Part shown: positions 1 through 7,668 of the stretch, one piece after another
Position numbering within the stretch: the stretch's first letter is position 1
Layout of the letters: each line of letters opens with the position of its first letter
Source: Deltaproteobacteria bacterium
GTDB taxonomy: Bacteria > Desulfobacterota_B > Binatia > UBA9968
Direction: 5' to 3'
Assembly (NCBI GenBank): GCA_016193385.1
Contig: JACPSF010000024.1
Span: 1 to 11,560, forward strand
DNA length: 11,560 bases
Made by a program: the position numbers and the translations under genes
Notes under the pieces: generated by a model
What the model was told of the DNA's origin: nothing
What the model saw: the letters and a program-made list of their open reading frames with translations, nothing else
Databases searched by the model: none

Positions 1-644
1 ACCGAGATGAACTTCATTCCCCCCGTGCGGGCATTGACCTCCTCGGCCGCGGGGGCGCCCACTGTGAGCCACCCCGCATCGAGCCTCGCCTCCAAATAAG
101 CTTGAGTGCTTGCCGTCATATCCGAGACGGGGACTTTTACGATGTCATTGTAGGAGAGGCCGGCGGTTGCGAGTGCCGCTGTAGAGCTCAAGCGGACAAT
201 CGGGATTGCAGGGAAATCCGCCGGGATTCTTTTCCCTTTCAAGTCGGCGACGGTTTCAATGGGAGAGTCTTTGGGGACAAAAAAGCTGAGTCCAAGCGCG
301 CCGCCGACGACAAGAATCCGAGTGTTTTTGAATGGCCTTTTATAAATCGTAGCTCCCTTGTATGAACTGATGGCATCCGCGCTGGTAAGGATACCCATGT
401 CTGTCTCCCCCTTGTCCATGGAGGGAAGCCAGGCGGGAGGTCCGGCGAAGGGCTGGACCCGGACGGTCACCGGCGTGTGACGGCTTACCACGGCTCCGAT
501 TCCCATTCCCATGGCGCTGAAGCCAGTTCCCACCGCGTGGGTAGCCAGTGTAGCGCTTCGGGGAGCGGCGGCCAACGCCCGGTTCGCCGCTTGGGTGAAG
601 ACGACTAGCGAGATTGCGATTCCTGCCAACGCTCGTCTTACCAT
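1..644 (-). CDS. TAXI family TRAP transporter solute-binding protein, partial
   Basis: The first 214 residues of a periplasmic solute receptor; the C-terminal third lies beyond the left edge, so no stop is seen. The product should capture a small organic acid or similar solute and hand it to a TRAP-type membrane carrier. It opens with an Arg-Arg basic start and a hydrophobic signal peptide ending near LALAAAP. The typical TAXI pattern follows: THAVGTGFSAMGMGIGAVV near residues 35-53, QPFAGPPAWLPSMDKGETDMG (the low-resolution ligand-binding lobe), and later FVPKDSPIETVADLKGKRIP, as in other TAXI/NMT1-like receptors. Start: ATG at 642-644, preceded by a weak purine-rich AGAAGGG. No TRAP permease gene is visible; it may lie to the left. 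The assignment rests on sequence pattern, and the ligand is unknown. Other type 2 periplasmic-binding proteins of the NMT1/THI5-like group are the main alternative. Confidence 0.85.
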   Translation of the reverse strand, partial: MVRRALAGIAISLVVFTQAANRALAAAPRSATLATHAVGTGFSAMGMGIGAVVSRHTPVTVRVQPFAGPPAWLPSMDKGETDMGILTSADAISSYKGATIYKRPFKNTRILVVGGALGLSFFVPKDSPIETVADLKGKRIPADFPAIPIVRLSSTAALATAGLSYNDIVKVPVSDMTASTQAYLEARLDAGWLTVGAPAAEEVNARTGGMKFIS

Positions 645-1098
645 TTTTCCCTTCTCTTTCTTGGCTTCTGATTAAGGAAACGGACGCTAAAGTTAGCCGT
701 TATTCAGGAATTTTAAAGCTTCTTACCCCAACCAGGATTAAATGTCCATCCGATTTCCAGCCAAAGCCAGCCGCAGGCAGGTTGACATAATACCCCGTTA
801 TCCGATAGTCTCTCGCCAAAAAATGGGACGCTGGGCTCGCCCACCCCCTCTGCTAGGCTCTTTGGGCTCTCGAACGCGGGTCGGCGCATGGCCTTGAAGC
901 TAATTCTGGATTCTCAGCGGCTGGAACTCAAAAACAAATTGTTGCTATCATTCATTCAGGCATTTCAGGTCAGGGACCAGACCATGCCTAGCCTCTCTCT
1001 CGAGTGGGTTCCTACCAGATCGTCCGCTTTGCCCTGATCGCGGACACGGCCCACTTGAACTTTTAGATCCCGCACATTCATAGTTGTACAACGATAAC
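645..1098. other. Gene-poor intergenic stretch with ORF remnants
   Basis: I see no convincing gene in these 454 bases. On the plus strand a frame is open from 786 to a TGA at 1035-1037 with an ATG at 888 (49 codons, no ribosome binding site). A different plus-strand frame is open from 992 to a TAG near 1070 and ends in ADTAHLNF. The two could be pieces of one frameshifted, decayed gene, but I recognise no family. A TTGACA at 782-787 is followed, 16 bases on, by GATAGT (804-809), a possible weak plus-strand promoter. The stretch should also hold the promoter of the leftward solute receptor gene; no clear -35/-10 pair was found for it. Confidence 0.4.
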
Positions 1099-1491
1099 TT
1101 AAGACCGCCTAACCCTTCCTCGGATAGCCACTACCTCTAGCAACACCTGCTCAATAGAAGGGTGAGGGCTGCTTTGGACCTGATCTCCCGAATGCTTATG
1201 GTCAGGGTACGTAGGAATCTCTGGGTGATGGGGAGCGTTATCATACCTGAACACTAGCTCTGCCGACGGGCCCTGATAATGATAGCGGTAGGCAATCCAG
1301 TGGGGCTCTCCGGCAACGATGACAATCGCTTCACTGATTTCCAACAGGCCTTCGTCTGGAAAGCGCAGGCGGATGCGAAGGACTCCTCTGTTCTCTGATA
1401 GAATCTGCTCTTCGTAGCGTTCAATGTTGGTCTCAGGCGTGTGGTTAATAAGCTGGCGAACCTGGTTGAAGTAGTCTTCGACGCTCTTCAT
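1099..1491 (-). CDS. TumE/DUF6516-like toxin of a toxin-antitoxin pair
   Basis: A 130-residue cytoplasmic protein of the DUF6516 group, which NCBI-style annotation calls the TumE family toxin. The diagnostic segment is YRYHYQ...LVFRYDNAPHHPEIPTYPDHKH (about residues 67-99), followed by a C-terminal helix with PSIEQVLLEV; this RYDNAPHH...HKH signature is strongly conserved in the family. An N-terminal helical part (MKSVEDYFNQVRQLI) and a beta-rich middle precede it. Its ATG overlaps the upstream partner's stop as ATGA, so the two are very likely translated together, as is usual for type II toxin-antitoxin modules. The toxin activity and target are inferred from family naming and are not visible in the sequence. 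No frame damage is seen. Confidence 0.8.
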   Translation of the reverse strand: MKSVEDYFNQVRQLINHTPETNIERYEEQILSENRGVLRIRLRFPDEGLLEISEAIVIVAGEPHWIAYRYHYQGPSAELVFRYDNAPHHPEIPTYPDHKHSGDQVQSSPHPSIEQVLLEVVAIRGRVRRS

Positions 1492-1718
1492 CCCACGGCC
1501 ACCAGCTTATGCTCCATCTCCTCCTTTAGCTGCAAGTAATGCTGATAGTCCCCAGCCCACTCGACATAGTCAGCCGCATCCCCCATGTCCCCCTTTTGGT
1601 ACCGGGTATAAAAGTCGGCCGATGACATCTGGTACCGCTGCTCATAAACCACTAGGGTTCGAATCAATGCGGCTAAGGCCTCCACTGGCGAAGCGTATGC
1701 GCTTCTCTGGATTGTCAT
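1488..1718 (-). CDS. Small antitoxin-like partner of the DUF6516 protein
   Basis: A 76-residue protein encoded immediately upstream of, and overlapping by 4 bases with, the DUF6516 gene. The start at 1716-1718 has a near-perfect Shine-Dalgarno (AGGAGGAAA, minus strand, 1724-1732) 5 bases ahead, so expression should be strong relative to the coupled toxin, as expected of an antitoxin. The sequence is predicted to be largely helical (VEALAALIRTLVVYEQRY, then an acidic middle with MGDAADYVEWAGDYQHYL, then KEEMEHKL). I see no helix-turn-helix of the XRE type found in the characterised TumA antitoxins, nor a clear ribbon-helix-helix. The antitoxin role is therefore inferred from position and size only. 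It does resemble small partners often paired with DUF6516 proteins in environmental genomes. Confidence 0.68.
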   Translation of the reverse strand: MTIQRSAYASPVEALAALIRTLVVYEQRYQMSSADFYTRYQKGDMGDAADYVEWAGDYQHYLQLKEEMEHKLVAVG

Positions 1719-1723
1719 TGGGC

Positions 1724-1732
1724 TTTCCTCCT
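1724..1732 (-). promoter_or_regulatory. Strong ribosome binding site of the antitoxin-like gene
   Basis: On the minus strand the sequence reads AGGAGGAAA, followed by 5 bases and the ATG at 1716-1718. It fixes the start of the small upstream partner and is much stronger than anything ahead of the toxin gene, which has no site of its own beyond the overlapping ATGA. Confidence 0.8.
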
Positions 1733-1753
1733 AATCCCCTTCGGTTAGCAGTG

Positions 1754-1771
1754 ATTGTACCATTGATCAAT
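1754..1771 (-). promoter_or_regulatory. Candidate promoter -10 with adjoining palindromic operator
   Basis: Read leftward, a TACAAT hexamer (1754-1759) lies 36 bases before the antitoxin-like start codon. Two bases upstream of it sits a perfect 10-bp palindrome ATTGATCAAT (1762-1771). The -35 region is poor (TGTCAA at 17-bp spacing, or TTGTGT at 20). A palindrome pressed against the -10 is where an autoregulating antitoxin or toxin-antitoxin complex would bind. This is inference; no DNA-binding fold is evident in the partner protein. Confidence 0.4.
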
Positions 1772-1899
1772 CTAAGTTGACACAAGCGGGCTGCATCGCC
1801 TGACCTCTGCGCCTGAAAGGGAGGAAAGGTTATGGAGTTTCCGGAGGAAGTCACACTATTTGACAGAGGGCTACGGCCCGGCCGGGACCTTAAGGGGGG

Positions 1900-3222
1900 C
1901 TACTTGAGCGCCGCCTTCTCCTGATCTGCGACCACGACCACGATAAGCCGCTCCGGCCGGACGTAGCGCTCGGCCACCCGCCGGACATCTTCCAGGCTGA
2001 CCGCTCCGATCAAGTCGGGATAACGGTCGACATAGTTCAATCCTAGCTCGAAGTAGTCCATATGGGAGAGGAATCCCGCAATTCTGGCATTCGTATCCAG
2101 CCGCAACGGGAAGCTGCCGGTAAGATAGCTCTTCGCGGCGGCGAGTTCCTCTTCGCTCACCCCCTCCTCCCGGAGGCGCCGGATCTCCTCTTTGGTGATG
2201 CGAATGGCCTCCTCCGCGGTCTGGTTCTTTGTCTGCATGGTCACCCCGAAGGTGCCGACGTCTTTCTCGCTGTAGAACGAGCTATAGACCGAATAGGCCA
2301 GGCCGCGCTGGTTGCGAATCGACTCCATCAAGCGGGAAGAGAACCCACCACCTCCCAAGATATAGCTCATCACCTGGATCGCGTAGTAATCGGGGTGGCC
2401 TCTGGTAACGCCTTCATGACCGATAACGATATTGGCTTGCGTGATTTTTTTGTCGACCCGGATGAAATCTGCCGGACCCGCGGCAGGAGCGGGCCAAACC
2501 TCCCTGTCGGAAGTCCCTCCCTTCCAGCGCTTAAAGGCATTCTCCAAACCGGCGAGCATTTCCTGGTGAGAGACATCCCCGACCACTGCCAGGATCGCGC
2601 GATTAGGACGATAGTAGCGTTCATAAAATTTGCTCAGATCTTCCCGCGGAATCCCTTTCACCGATGCTTCTGTCCCTTCCACAGGACGGCCGTATGGGCT
2701 CCGCGGATAGAGCGCCTCCATGAACTTCATCTGCGCGATCTCCCCCGGATCCTCCCCCTTTCCCTTGATCGAGGCGATCACCATTTGCTTTTGCCTCTCG
2801 ATCTCCTCTTGGGAGAAGACCGACTCCGTCAAGATTTCCGCCAAAAGCTCCAGCCCGATGGGGAGGTGCTTTTTCAGCAACGTCAAGCTGATGGTGGCAA
2901 GCTCCTCGCTGCAGCCGGTAGAGAGGTTTGCGCCGATGAAATCCAGCGTCTCGCTGATCTCCAGCGCCGTGCGCTTCTTCGTGCCGTAGGTCAGGAGCCG
3001 GGCCGTTAAGTTGGCCAGCCCCTCTTCTCCCTGGGAATCATAGCGCGATCCTGCTTTCAGGAGAAGGTTGAAGGTAACCATCGGAAGGGCCCTCTGCTCC
3101 GAGGTGAGCAGAGCCAGACCGTTTCCCAACACCGATCTCTGGGCCGCCAGGCGCGCCTGCGCGGAAGTGGCAAGAAGCACCGCCAGACAACAAAGGAGGA
3201 AAATTCGGACCTGCTTTCTCAT
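1900..3222 (-). CDS. M16 peptidase-like protein, non-catalytic subunit
   Basis: A 440-residue exported protein with the two-domain M16B fold (pitrilysin/mitochondrial processing peptidase type). A signal peptide runs from MRKQVRIFLLCC to about SAQA. At the place where M16 enzymes carry HXXEH, this protein reads GLANLTARLL (about residues 68-77): the first His is Asn, the Glu is Ala and the last His is Arg. The downstream Glu is also absent (VIASIKGKG instead of an EE motif). It keeps the glycine-rich loop and the Arg/Tyr pair of partner subunits (LGGGGFSSRL...GLAYSVY, about 290-315). It should therefore act as a non-catalytic subunit that helps bind substrate for the protein encoded just upstream, whose stop overlaps this ATG by 4 bases. 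Its own ribosome binding site is weak, so translational coupling is likely. Length is normal for M16B. Confidence 0.9.
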   Translation of the reverse strand: MRKQVRIFLLCCLAVLLATSAQARLAAQRSVLGNGLALLTSEQRALPMVTFNLLLKAGSRYDSQGEEGLANLTARLLTYGTKKRTALEISETLDFIGANLSTGCSEELATISLTLLKKHLPIGLELLAEILTESVFSQEEIERQKQMVIASIKGKGEDPGEIAQMKFMEALYPRSPYGRPVEGTEASVKGIPREDLSKFYERYYRPNRAILAVVGDVSHQEMLAGLENAFKRWKGGTSDREVWPAPAAGPADFIRVDKKITQANIVIGHEGVTRGHPDYYAIQVMSYILGGGGFSSRLMESIRNQRGLAYSVYSSFYSEKDVGTFGVTMQTKNQTAEEAIRITKEEIRRLREEGVSEEELAAAKSYLTGSFPLRLDTNARIAGFLSHMDYFELGLNYVDRYPDLIGAVSLEDVRRVAERYVRPERLIVVVVADQEKAALK

Positions 3223-4544
3223 GGGCTATTTTCTTTCGTCGGGATCAGGATTCCGACAGTCCGCCGGTCGGGGTCGAGATATTTCTTGGCCACTCGCAAG
3301 ATATCGGCTGCAGTCACCTTCCTGATCCCGGGAAGGTAGCTTTCCAAATCCTGCCAGCGGGTCGTGATTTCATAAAAACCGATCCTACGGGCTTGGCCGG
3401 AGACCGAGTCCTGGCCGAAAACGAATGCCGCTTCCACCTGGTTCTTGGCCTTTTCGATCTCCCGCTCACTCACCGGCTCGGATCGGAGCTGATTCAGTAG
3501 AGCATCGATAGCCCGCTCCACCTCGGACGGATCCTTATCGGGCATCACCCGTGCCGATATGGAGAGGACCGTGGGGTCCACGGAAAGGCCCGAGTAATCC
3601 GTGTCCACGCTTTGGGCCAGACGCTTGCGGTAAACCAACTCTTGATAGAGACGGGAGCTGCGGCCCCCCGCGAGGACCGTAGTGAGCAGATCCAGGGCGA
3701 AGCTGTCCGGGCTCTCCGTGTTCGGCACGTGATAATCGAGAAGCAGGACGGGAAGCTCCGCCTCTTTTTTGAGAATTACCCTCCGTTCGCCTCGCTGCGG
3801 CGGTTCTTCGACACTAACCTTGGGGGACGCGGGGCCGCGCGGGATCTTGCCGAAGCCCGCCTTGATTTGGGCGAGTATTTCAGGGGTTGAGAAGTCCCCC
3901 ACTACCACCAGAAAGGCATTGTTGGGGGCGTAGTACGTTCGATAGTGCTCCCGGAGATCCTCGCGCGTGAGCCCTTCGATGTCTCCCATCCAGCCGATCA
4001 CCGGCCGACGATAGGGGTGGACGGTATAGGTCACCGCCCCCGTAATCTCGGCGAGCGCCGAGACGGGGCTATCTTCCGTGCGCAGGCGCCTTTCTTCCAT
4101 GATGACTTTCTTCTCGGGTTCGAAAAATTTTCCATCCAAGCGAGCATTGGCCATCCGATCGGCCTCCAGATCAATGGCGATCCCGATCTTGTCGCGGCTC
4201 ATAGTGGCGAAATAGACTGTCACATCCGACGAGGTAAAGGCATTGGAGCGGCCGCCATTTTTGGCAATGATCCGGGAGTACTCTTCAGGGCCGGTCTTGA
4301 CCGTCCCTTTGAACATCATGTGCTCCAGGAAATGCGACAGACCGCTCTTGCCGTCGATTTCGTTTCTGGATCCAACGCGGTACCAGACCTGAAAGGTGAC
4401 GGCAGGACTCTTGTGGTTTTCCAGAAGCAGGACCTTGAGCCCGTTCTCCAGGACCACCTCCTGGACCTCAGCCGTCGAGGCCGGACGTGGCACCGCCAAT
4501 AGACCGGTTGCGAGTAAGGCTACGCCGAGGATCATCCAGCGCAT
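3219..4544 (-). CDS. M16 zinc metalloprotease, catalytic subunit
   Basis: A 441-residue exported zinc peptidase of family M16B. From the chosen ATG the protein begins with a signal peptide (MRWMILGVALLATGLLAV...ASTA, cleavage near residue 25). The zinc site is complete: H71-F-L-E74-H75 in GLSHFLEHMMFKGT, and E151 in VIMEERR exactly 76 residues after H75, the family spacing. The C-terminal domain carries LAGGRSSRLYQELV near residue 290. Family members degrade peptides or process pre-proteins, and bacterial ones often pair with an inactive homologue, here the next gene, which overlaps by ATGA. Start choice: the frame is also open to a TTG at 4578-4580, adding 12 residues. Neither start has a good ribosome binding site; I prefer the ATG because the signal peptide begins there. 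The true substrate is unknown. Confidence 0.92.
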   Translation of the reverse strand: MRWMILGVALLATGLLAVPRPASTAEVQEVVLENGLKVLLLENHKSPAVTFQVWYRVGSRNEIDGKSGLSHFLEHMMFKGTVKTGPEEYSRIIAKNGGRSNAFTSSDVTVYFATMSRDKIGIAIDLEADRMANARLDGKFFEPEKKVIMEERRLRTEDSPVSALAEITGAVTYTVHPYRRPVIGWMGDIEGLTREDLREHYRTYYAPNNAFLVVVGDFSTPEILAQIKAGFGKIPRGPASPKVSVEEPPQRGERRVILKKEAELPVLLLDYHVPNTESPDSFALDLLTTVLAGGRSSRLYQELVYRKRLAQSVDTDYSGLSVDPTVLSISARVMPDKDPSEVERAIDALLNQLRSEPVSEREIEKAKNQVEAAFVFGQDSVSGQARRIGFYEITTRWQDLESYLPGIRKVTAADILRVAKKYLDPDRRTVGILIPTKENSP

Positions 4545-4548
4545 CGTC

Positions 4549-4573
4549 TTATCGATAGGCGAAGAATCGATAA
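4549..4573. promoter_or_regulatory. Perfect 8-bp inverted repeat before the M16 start
   Basis: TTATCGAT (4549-4556) and ATCGATAA (4566-4573) form a perfect inverted repeat with a 9-base spacer, 4 bases upstream of the preferred ATG of the peptidase operon (minus strand). It could be an operator for a dimeric regulator, or an RNA hairpin that occupies the place of the ribosome binding site. If the alternative TTG at 4580 is the true start, this lies in codons 3-11 and the pattern may be accidental. Confidence 0.35.
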
Positions 4574-4611
4574 AGTGCAAGAGCCGAGAGGCCGTGTGAC
4601 GGCTATTTATC

Positions 4612-4638
4612 TTGACAGCCTCCTCGAAAAAATATGAT
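4612..4638 (+). promoter_or_regulatory. Sigma-70-type promoter of the histidine kinase operon
   Basis: A perfect TTGACA (4612-4617) is followed 15 bases later by TATGAT (4633-4638, five of six matches to TATAAT), within an A-rich spacer end. The spacer is short; TGATAC at 17 bases is a weaker alternative. Transcription would begin near 4645, giving a leader of roughly 115 bases before the preferred ATG. The frame of the kinase stays open upstream to a TTG that is the first codon of this -35 box, so that longer reading is very unlikely to be translated. Confidence 0.62.
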
Positions 4639-4758
4639 ACTTTCCTTAATTCGTTGCCGTGTGGGCTGGTTTGTGTCAGCCGCGCTTCTTTGATGAGCTA
4701 CATATCCGATTGGCATCTACAGGCTCGACTGGATCACTCCAGCCGGGCTTTTCTGTTT

Positions 4759-7023
4759 ATGCTGCGCTCTTCCTTTTCAAGTATTCGCGTCCGCTTAATC
4801 CTTCTCGTCCTCCTTGGTATCGTGCCGGCACTGGGGCTGGTCCTCTATATCGCCCTGGAACAGCACGACCTGGCCGCCACTGCCGCGCATAAAGAGGCGC
4901 TACGGCTCGCCCACTTAGTCACAGAGGATCACAAAGAACTGATTGAGGAGACGGAAGGACTCCTTATTGCTATGGCGCAACTTCCCTCGGTGCGTAATCG
5001 CAACTCCGCCGAATGCAGCGAGTTCTTCAAGGCGTTGCTGAAACATTACCATGACGATTATACCAACCTCGCAGCGTTTGGGCTGGATGGGAACATGTTC
5101 TGTAGCACCATCCCCCTCACCCGGCCACTCAACGCCGCTCACGAACCATGGTTCCGTCAAGCCGTGCAAAGCCGTGACTTTACGTTCAGTGAATATCGCA
5201 TAGGCCGGGTTTCCGGCAAGCCCCAGGTAACTCTCACCTATCCCGTCCTCGGCTATGATGGCCAAGTGCAAGCCTTGGTCCTGGCAGGCCTGGACCTCGC
5301 CCGGATGAACCATCTCATCGCCAAAGTTCAACTCCCTGCGGGTTCGGTGGCCACCTTGATTGATCGCAATGGCACAATTTTAGCCCACTACCCCGACCCT
5401 AAAAAATGGGTCGGGCAGTCCTTCCCAAATGCACCACTCTTTAGGATCACTATGAAACAGAGGGAGGGCAAGGCTGAATCCGCCGGCTTGGACGGTATCT
5501 CGCGCCTGTACGCGTTCACCCATCTGGGCGTTCACCCACAATACATGGACGTGTCCGTGATCGTCGGCATACCGAAAAAAGTCGTGTTCGCCCAGGGCAA
5601 CTGGGTCCTGATGCGAAACCTAATCTCGCTGGGACTGGTGGGCCTACTGGCGATAGCAGTGGCCTGGTTTGGCGGGAACTTATCCATAGTAAATCCGCTC
5701 AGCTCCCTTGCCATAGCGACGAGGCGGCTGGCCGCTGGCGACCTGAGCGTGCGCACTGGCCCATCTTATCAGGACGGAGAACTTGGTGAACTCCAGCATG
5801 CCTTTGATGAGATGGCCGACAGCCTTGAAGCCTTCAGAAGAGATGTTACCCTGCGCAATGAAGAGTTAGCAACTCTCAACCTCGTCGCGGCGACGGTAAG
5901 CCAGTCCCTCGAACTTCAAAAGGTTCTTGAGGATGGCCTGGACAAAGTGCTGGAGATCATGCGCTTAAGCCACGGCGAGGTCCTCCTCTTCGATGCCGAA
6001 TCCGAGAGTATTGTTCCCCGCATCTACCGGGGCATCTCCTCTCAGTTTGCGCTGGAGACCCAAGCTTTCTCCGTAGGGGAGGGCATTCCGGGCCTGGTCG
6101 CGCAGCTTGAACGGCCTGTCCTCATTGAGGATGATCTTCCAACCGATCCCCGGTTTCTACGGAGGTCTCTGGCTGCAAGGGAGGGTCTGCAATCGATGGT
6201 CTCTGTGCCGCTCAGATCCAAGAGGAGGGTAGTCGGCATCCTGGACCTCTTTAGCCCAAACAGCCTTCCGCTCACGCCTGAGCGACTGCGATTGCTTGTT
6301 GCCATCGGTGACCAGATAGGGGTAGCGGTTGAGAACGCTCGGATGCTGGAAGAATTGAAGGCTAAGGAGCAGATGCGACTCCAGCTATTAGAAAAAGTCA
6401 TCTCCGCCCAGGAGGATGAGCGGAAGCGGGTGGCTCGCGAGCTGCACGATGAGACCAGCCAGTCCCTTACCTCCCTGATGGTGGGCCTGAAGGTCTTAGA
6501 AGCGACGACCAGCTTCCAGGAGGTGAGGGAAAAGGCTGCCGAACTCCGCGCTTTGAGTAGGGAGATCCTGCGCGATGTCCACGAGCTGGCTTTCCAACTC
6601 CGCCCCAGCTTGTTAGACCACTTAGGTCTGCCCGTTGCGATCCAGAGATTGACTGAGGATTACACTCAAAAGATGGGCCTCCATATCGATTTGCAGATCT
6701 CTGGCTTTGAGGAAAGCCGGGTACCTTCCACAACGGAGATAGCCCTCTATCGGCTTATCCAGGAAGCCCTTACAAACGTTGCCAAACATGCCGAGGCGAA
6801 GAACGTCAGCGTGATTCTGAGGCGTGGAGACTCCAAAGTTTTGGCGATTGTCGAGGACAACGGAAAGGGGTTTCACGCTGCGGAAATCATGGCTTCCACC
6901 TCAGAGGATAAAAAGATGGGACTCTTCGGTATGGAGGAGAGGGCAGCTCTCATCGGAGGGAAGCTGACAATTGAGTCCACTCCGGGCAACGGTACAACGG
7001 TCTTTGTCGAGGTGCCTGTATGA
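4759..7023 (+). CDS. Sensor histidine kinase: Cache-like, HAMP, GAF, HisKA_3
   Basis: A 754-residue inner-membrane sensor kinase of the NarX/LiaS/DegS class. In order: a short cytoplasmic tail, TM1 (RLILLVLLGIVPALGLVLYI, about 12-32), a periplasmic double-Cache-like sensor of about 250 residues (EPWFRQAVQSRDFTFSEY, VTLTYPVL and TLIDRNGTILAHYPDP are typical segments), TM2 (about 285-310), HAMP (about 311-363), a GAF domain (about 373-527), the HisKA_3 dimerisation helix with phospho-acceptor H563 in ARELHDETSQSL, and an ATPase domain with N-box N673 (QEALTNVAKH), G1 box D700-N-G-K-G and G2 box GLFGMEER. The kinase should autophosphorylate on H563 and pass phosphate to the regulator encoded next, whose ATG overlaps its TGA. 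Start: the frame opens further upstream, but into the promoter. ATG 4759 puts TM1 right after a basic tail; ATG 4693 is possible. No strong ribosome binding site precedes either. The ligand is unknown. Confidence 0.92.
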   Translation: MLRSSFSSIRVRLILLVLLGIVPALGLVLYIALEQHDLAATAAHKEALRLAHLVTEDHKELIEETEGLLIAMAQLPSVRNRNSAECSEFFKALLKHYHDDYTNLAAFGLDGNMFCSTIPLTRPLNAAHEPWFRQAVQSRDFTFSEYRIGRVSGKPQVTLTYPVLGYDGQVQALVLAGLDLARMNHLIAKVQLPAGSVATLIDRNGTILAHYPDPKKWVGQSFPNAPLFRITMKQREGKAESAGLDGISRLYAFTHLGVHPQYMDVSVIVGIPKKVVFAQGNWVLMRNLISLGLVGLLAIAVAWFGGNLSIVNPLSSLAIATRRLAAGDLSVRTGPSYQDGELGELQHAFDEMADSLEAFRRDVTLRNEELATLNLVAATVSQSLELQKVLEDGLDKVLEIMRLSHGEVLLFDAESESIVPRIYRGISSQFALETQAFSVGEGIPGLVAQLERPVLIEDDLPTDPRFLRRSLAAREGLQSMVSVPLRSKRRVVGILDLFSPNSLPLTPERLRLLVAIGDQIGVAVENARMLEELKAKEQMRLQLLEKVISAQEDERKRVARELHDETSQSLTSLMVGLKVLEATTSFQEVREKAAELRALSREILRDVHELAFQLRPSLLDHLGLPVAIQRLTEDYTQKMGLHIDLQISGFEESRVPSTTEIALYRLIQEALTNVAKHAEAKNVSVILRRGDSKVLAIVEDNGKGFHAAEIMASTSEDKKMGLFGMEERAALIGGKLTIESTPGNGTTVFVEVPV

Positions 7024-7664
7024 AGAAGACGATTACCGTATTAATCGTCGACGATCACGCCATTCTGCGGGCCGGGTTGCGCGCCCTTTTGAACCTCCAG
7101 CCCGACATCGAGGTGGTTGGTGAGGCGGCAGCGGGTGCGGAGGCGCTAACGATGGTTCCAAGGCTTCAGCCGGACGTGGTTCTCATGGACATCAGCCTCC
7201 CGGACATGGATGGGCTGGAGGTGACGGTAAAGCTCAAGAAAGCGCATCCCGACATCAAGGTTCTCATCCTGACCATGCATGACAATCCGGGCTTTCTCTA
7301 TCCGGCTCTAAAGGCCGGTGCCTCCGGTTACGTGGTGAAGAGAGCGGCTGATTCGGAGTTGATCAATGCCATCAGATCCACTTGCCGGGGCGATGTCTTC
7401 CTCGATCCGTCCATGGCCAGGGTCATGACCGAGGACTACATGGCGCAGGTGGGAACGGAAAAGCGGTTGAGTGATCGGGAGCGGACGGTCCTTGGACTCA
7501 TCGCGGAAGGCTGTACCTACAAAGAGATGGCGAAGCTTCTCGCCGTGAGCGTCAAAACTATCGAGACCTACAGGGAGCGGATCAAGGAGAAGCTGGGCCT
7601 TACTACCCGGGCCGAGCTGGTGCGCTACGCCCTCCAAAAGGGCTTGCTCCGGTCGAAGACCTAA
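7020..7664 (+). CDS. NarL/FixJ family response regulator
   Basis: A 214-residue DNA-binding response regulator. The receiver domain (about 1-125) has the acidic pair D11-D12 (VLIVDDHAILRAG), the phosphorylation site D57 (DVVLMDISLPDMDG), T85 in LILTMHD and K107 in GYVVKRA, all expected for an active receiver. The C-terminal LuxR-type helix-turn-helix is clear (LSDRERTVLGLIAEGCTYKEMAKLLAVSVKTIETYRERI, about 148-187). It overlaps the kinase gene by ATGA, so the two form a cognate pair. Phosphorylation should promote dimerisation and binding to target promoters. The nearest candidate target is the 336-base region just downstream, ahead of the exported cytochrome genes. No frame damage is seen and the length is standard. 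Confidence 0.95.
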   Translation: MKKTITVLIVDDHAILRAGLRALLNLQPDIEVVGEAAAGAEALTMVPRLQPDVVLMDISLPDMDGLEVTVKLKKAHPDIKVLILTMHDNPGFLYPALKAGASGYVVKRAADSELINAIRSTCRGDVFLDPSMARVMTEDYMAQVGTEKRLSDRERTVLGLIAEGCTYKEMAKLLAVSVKTIETYRERIKEKLGLTTRAELVRYALQKGLLRSKT

Positions 7665-7668
7665 CCGG

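Noticed and set aside
1876..1885. GC palindrome CCCGGCCGGG after the M16 stop as a terminator
   Set aside because: There is no loop-forming spacer and no T tract on the minus strand downstream, so it does not qualify as an intrinsic terminator.
1832..1924. Plus-strand 30-codon ORF starting after GGGAGGAAA near 1818-1828
   Set aside because: It has a good-looking ribosome binding site, but it is very short, runs into the M16 stop on the other strand and has no features of its own.
2062..3009. Long plus-strand open frame (315 codons) opposite the non-catalytic M16 gene
   Set aside because: Antisense shadow: composition (runs of Leu/Arg/His) and lack of a recognisable fold contrast with the clear M16 protein on the minus strand.
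3945..4502. 185-codon plus-strand frame opposite the catalytic M16 gene
   Set aside because: Antisense shadow of a protein with a complete HXXEH zinc site; no ribosome binding site or family features.
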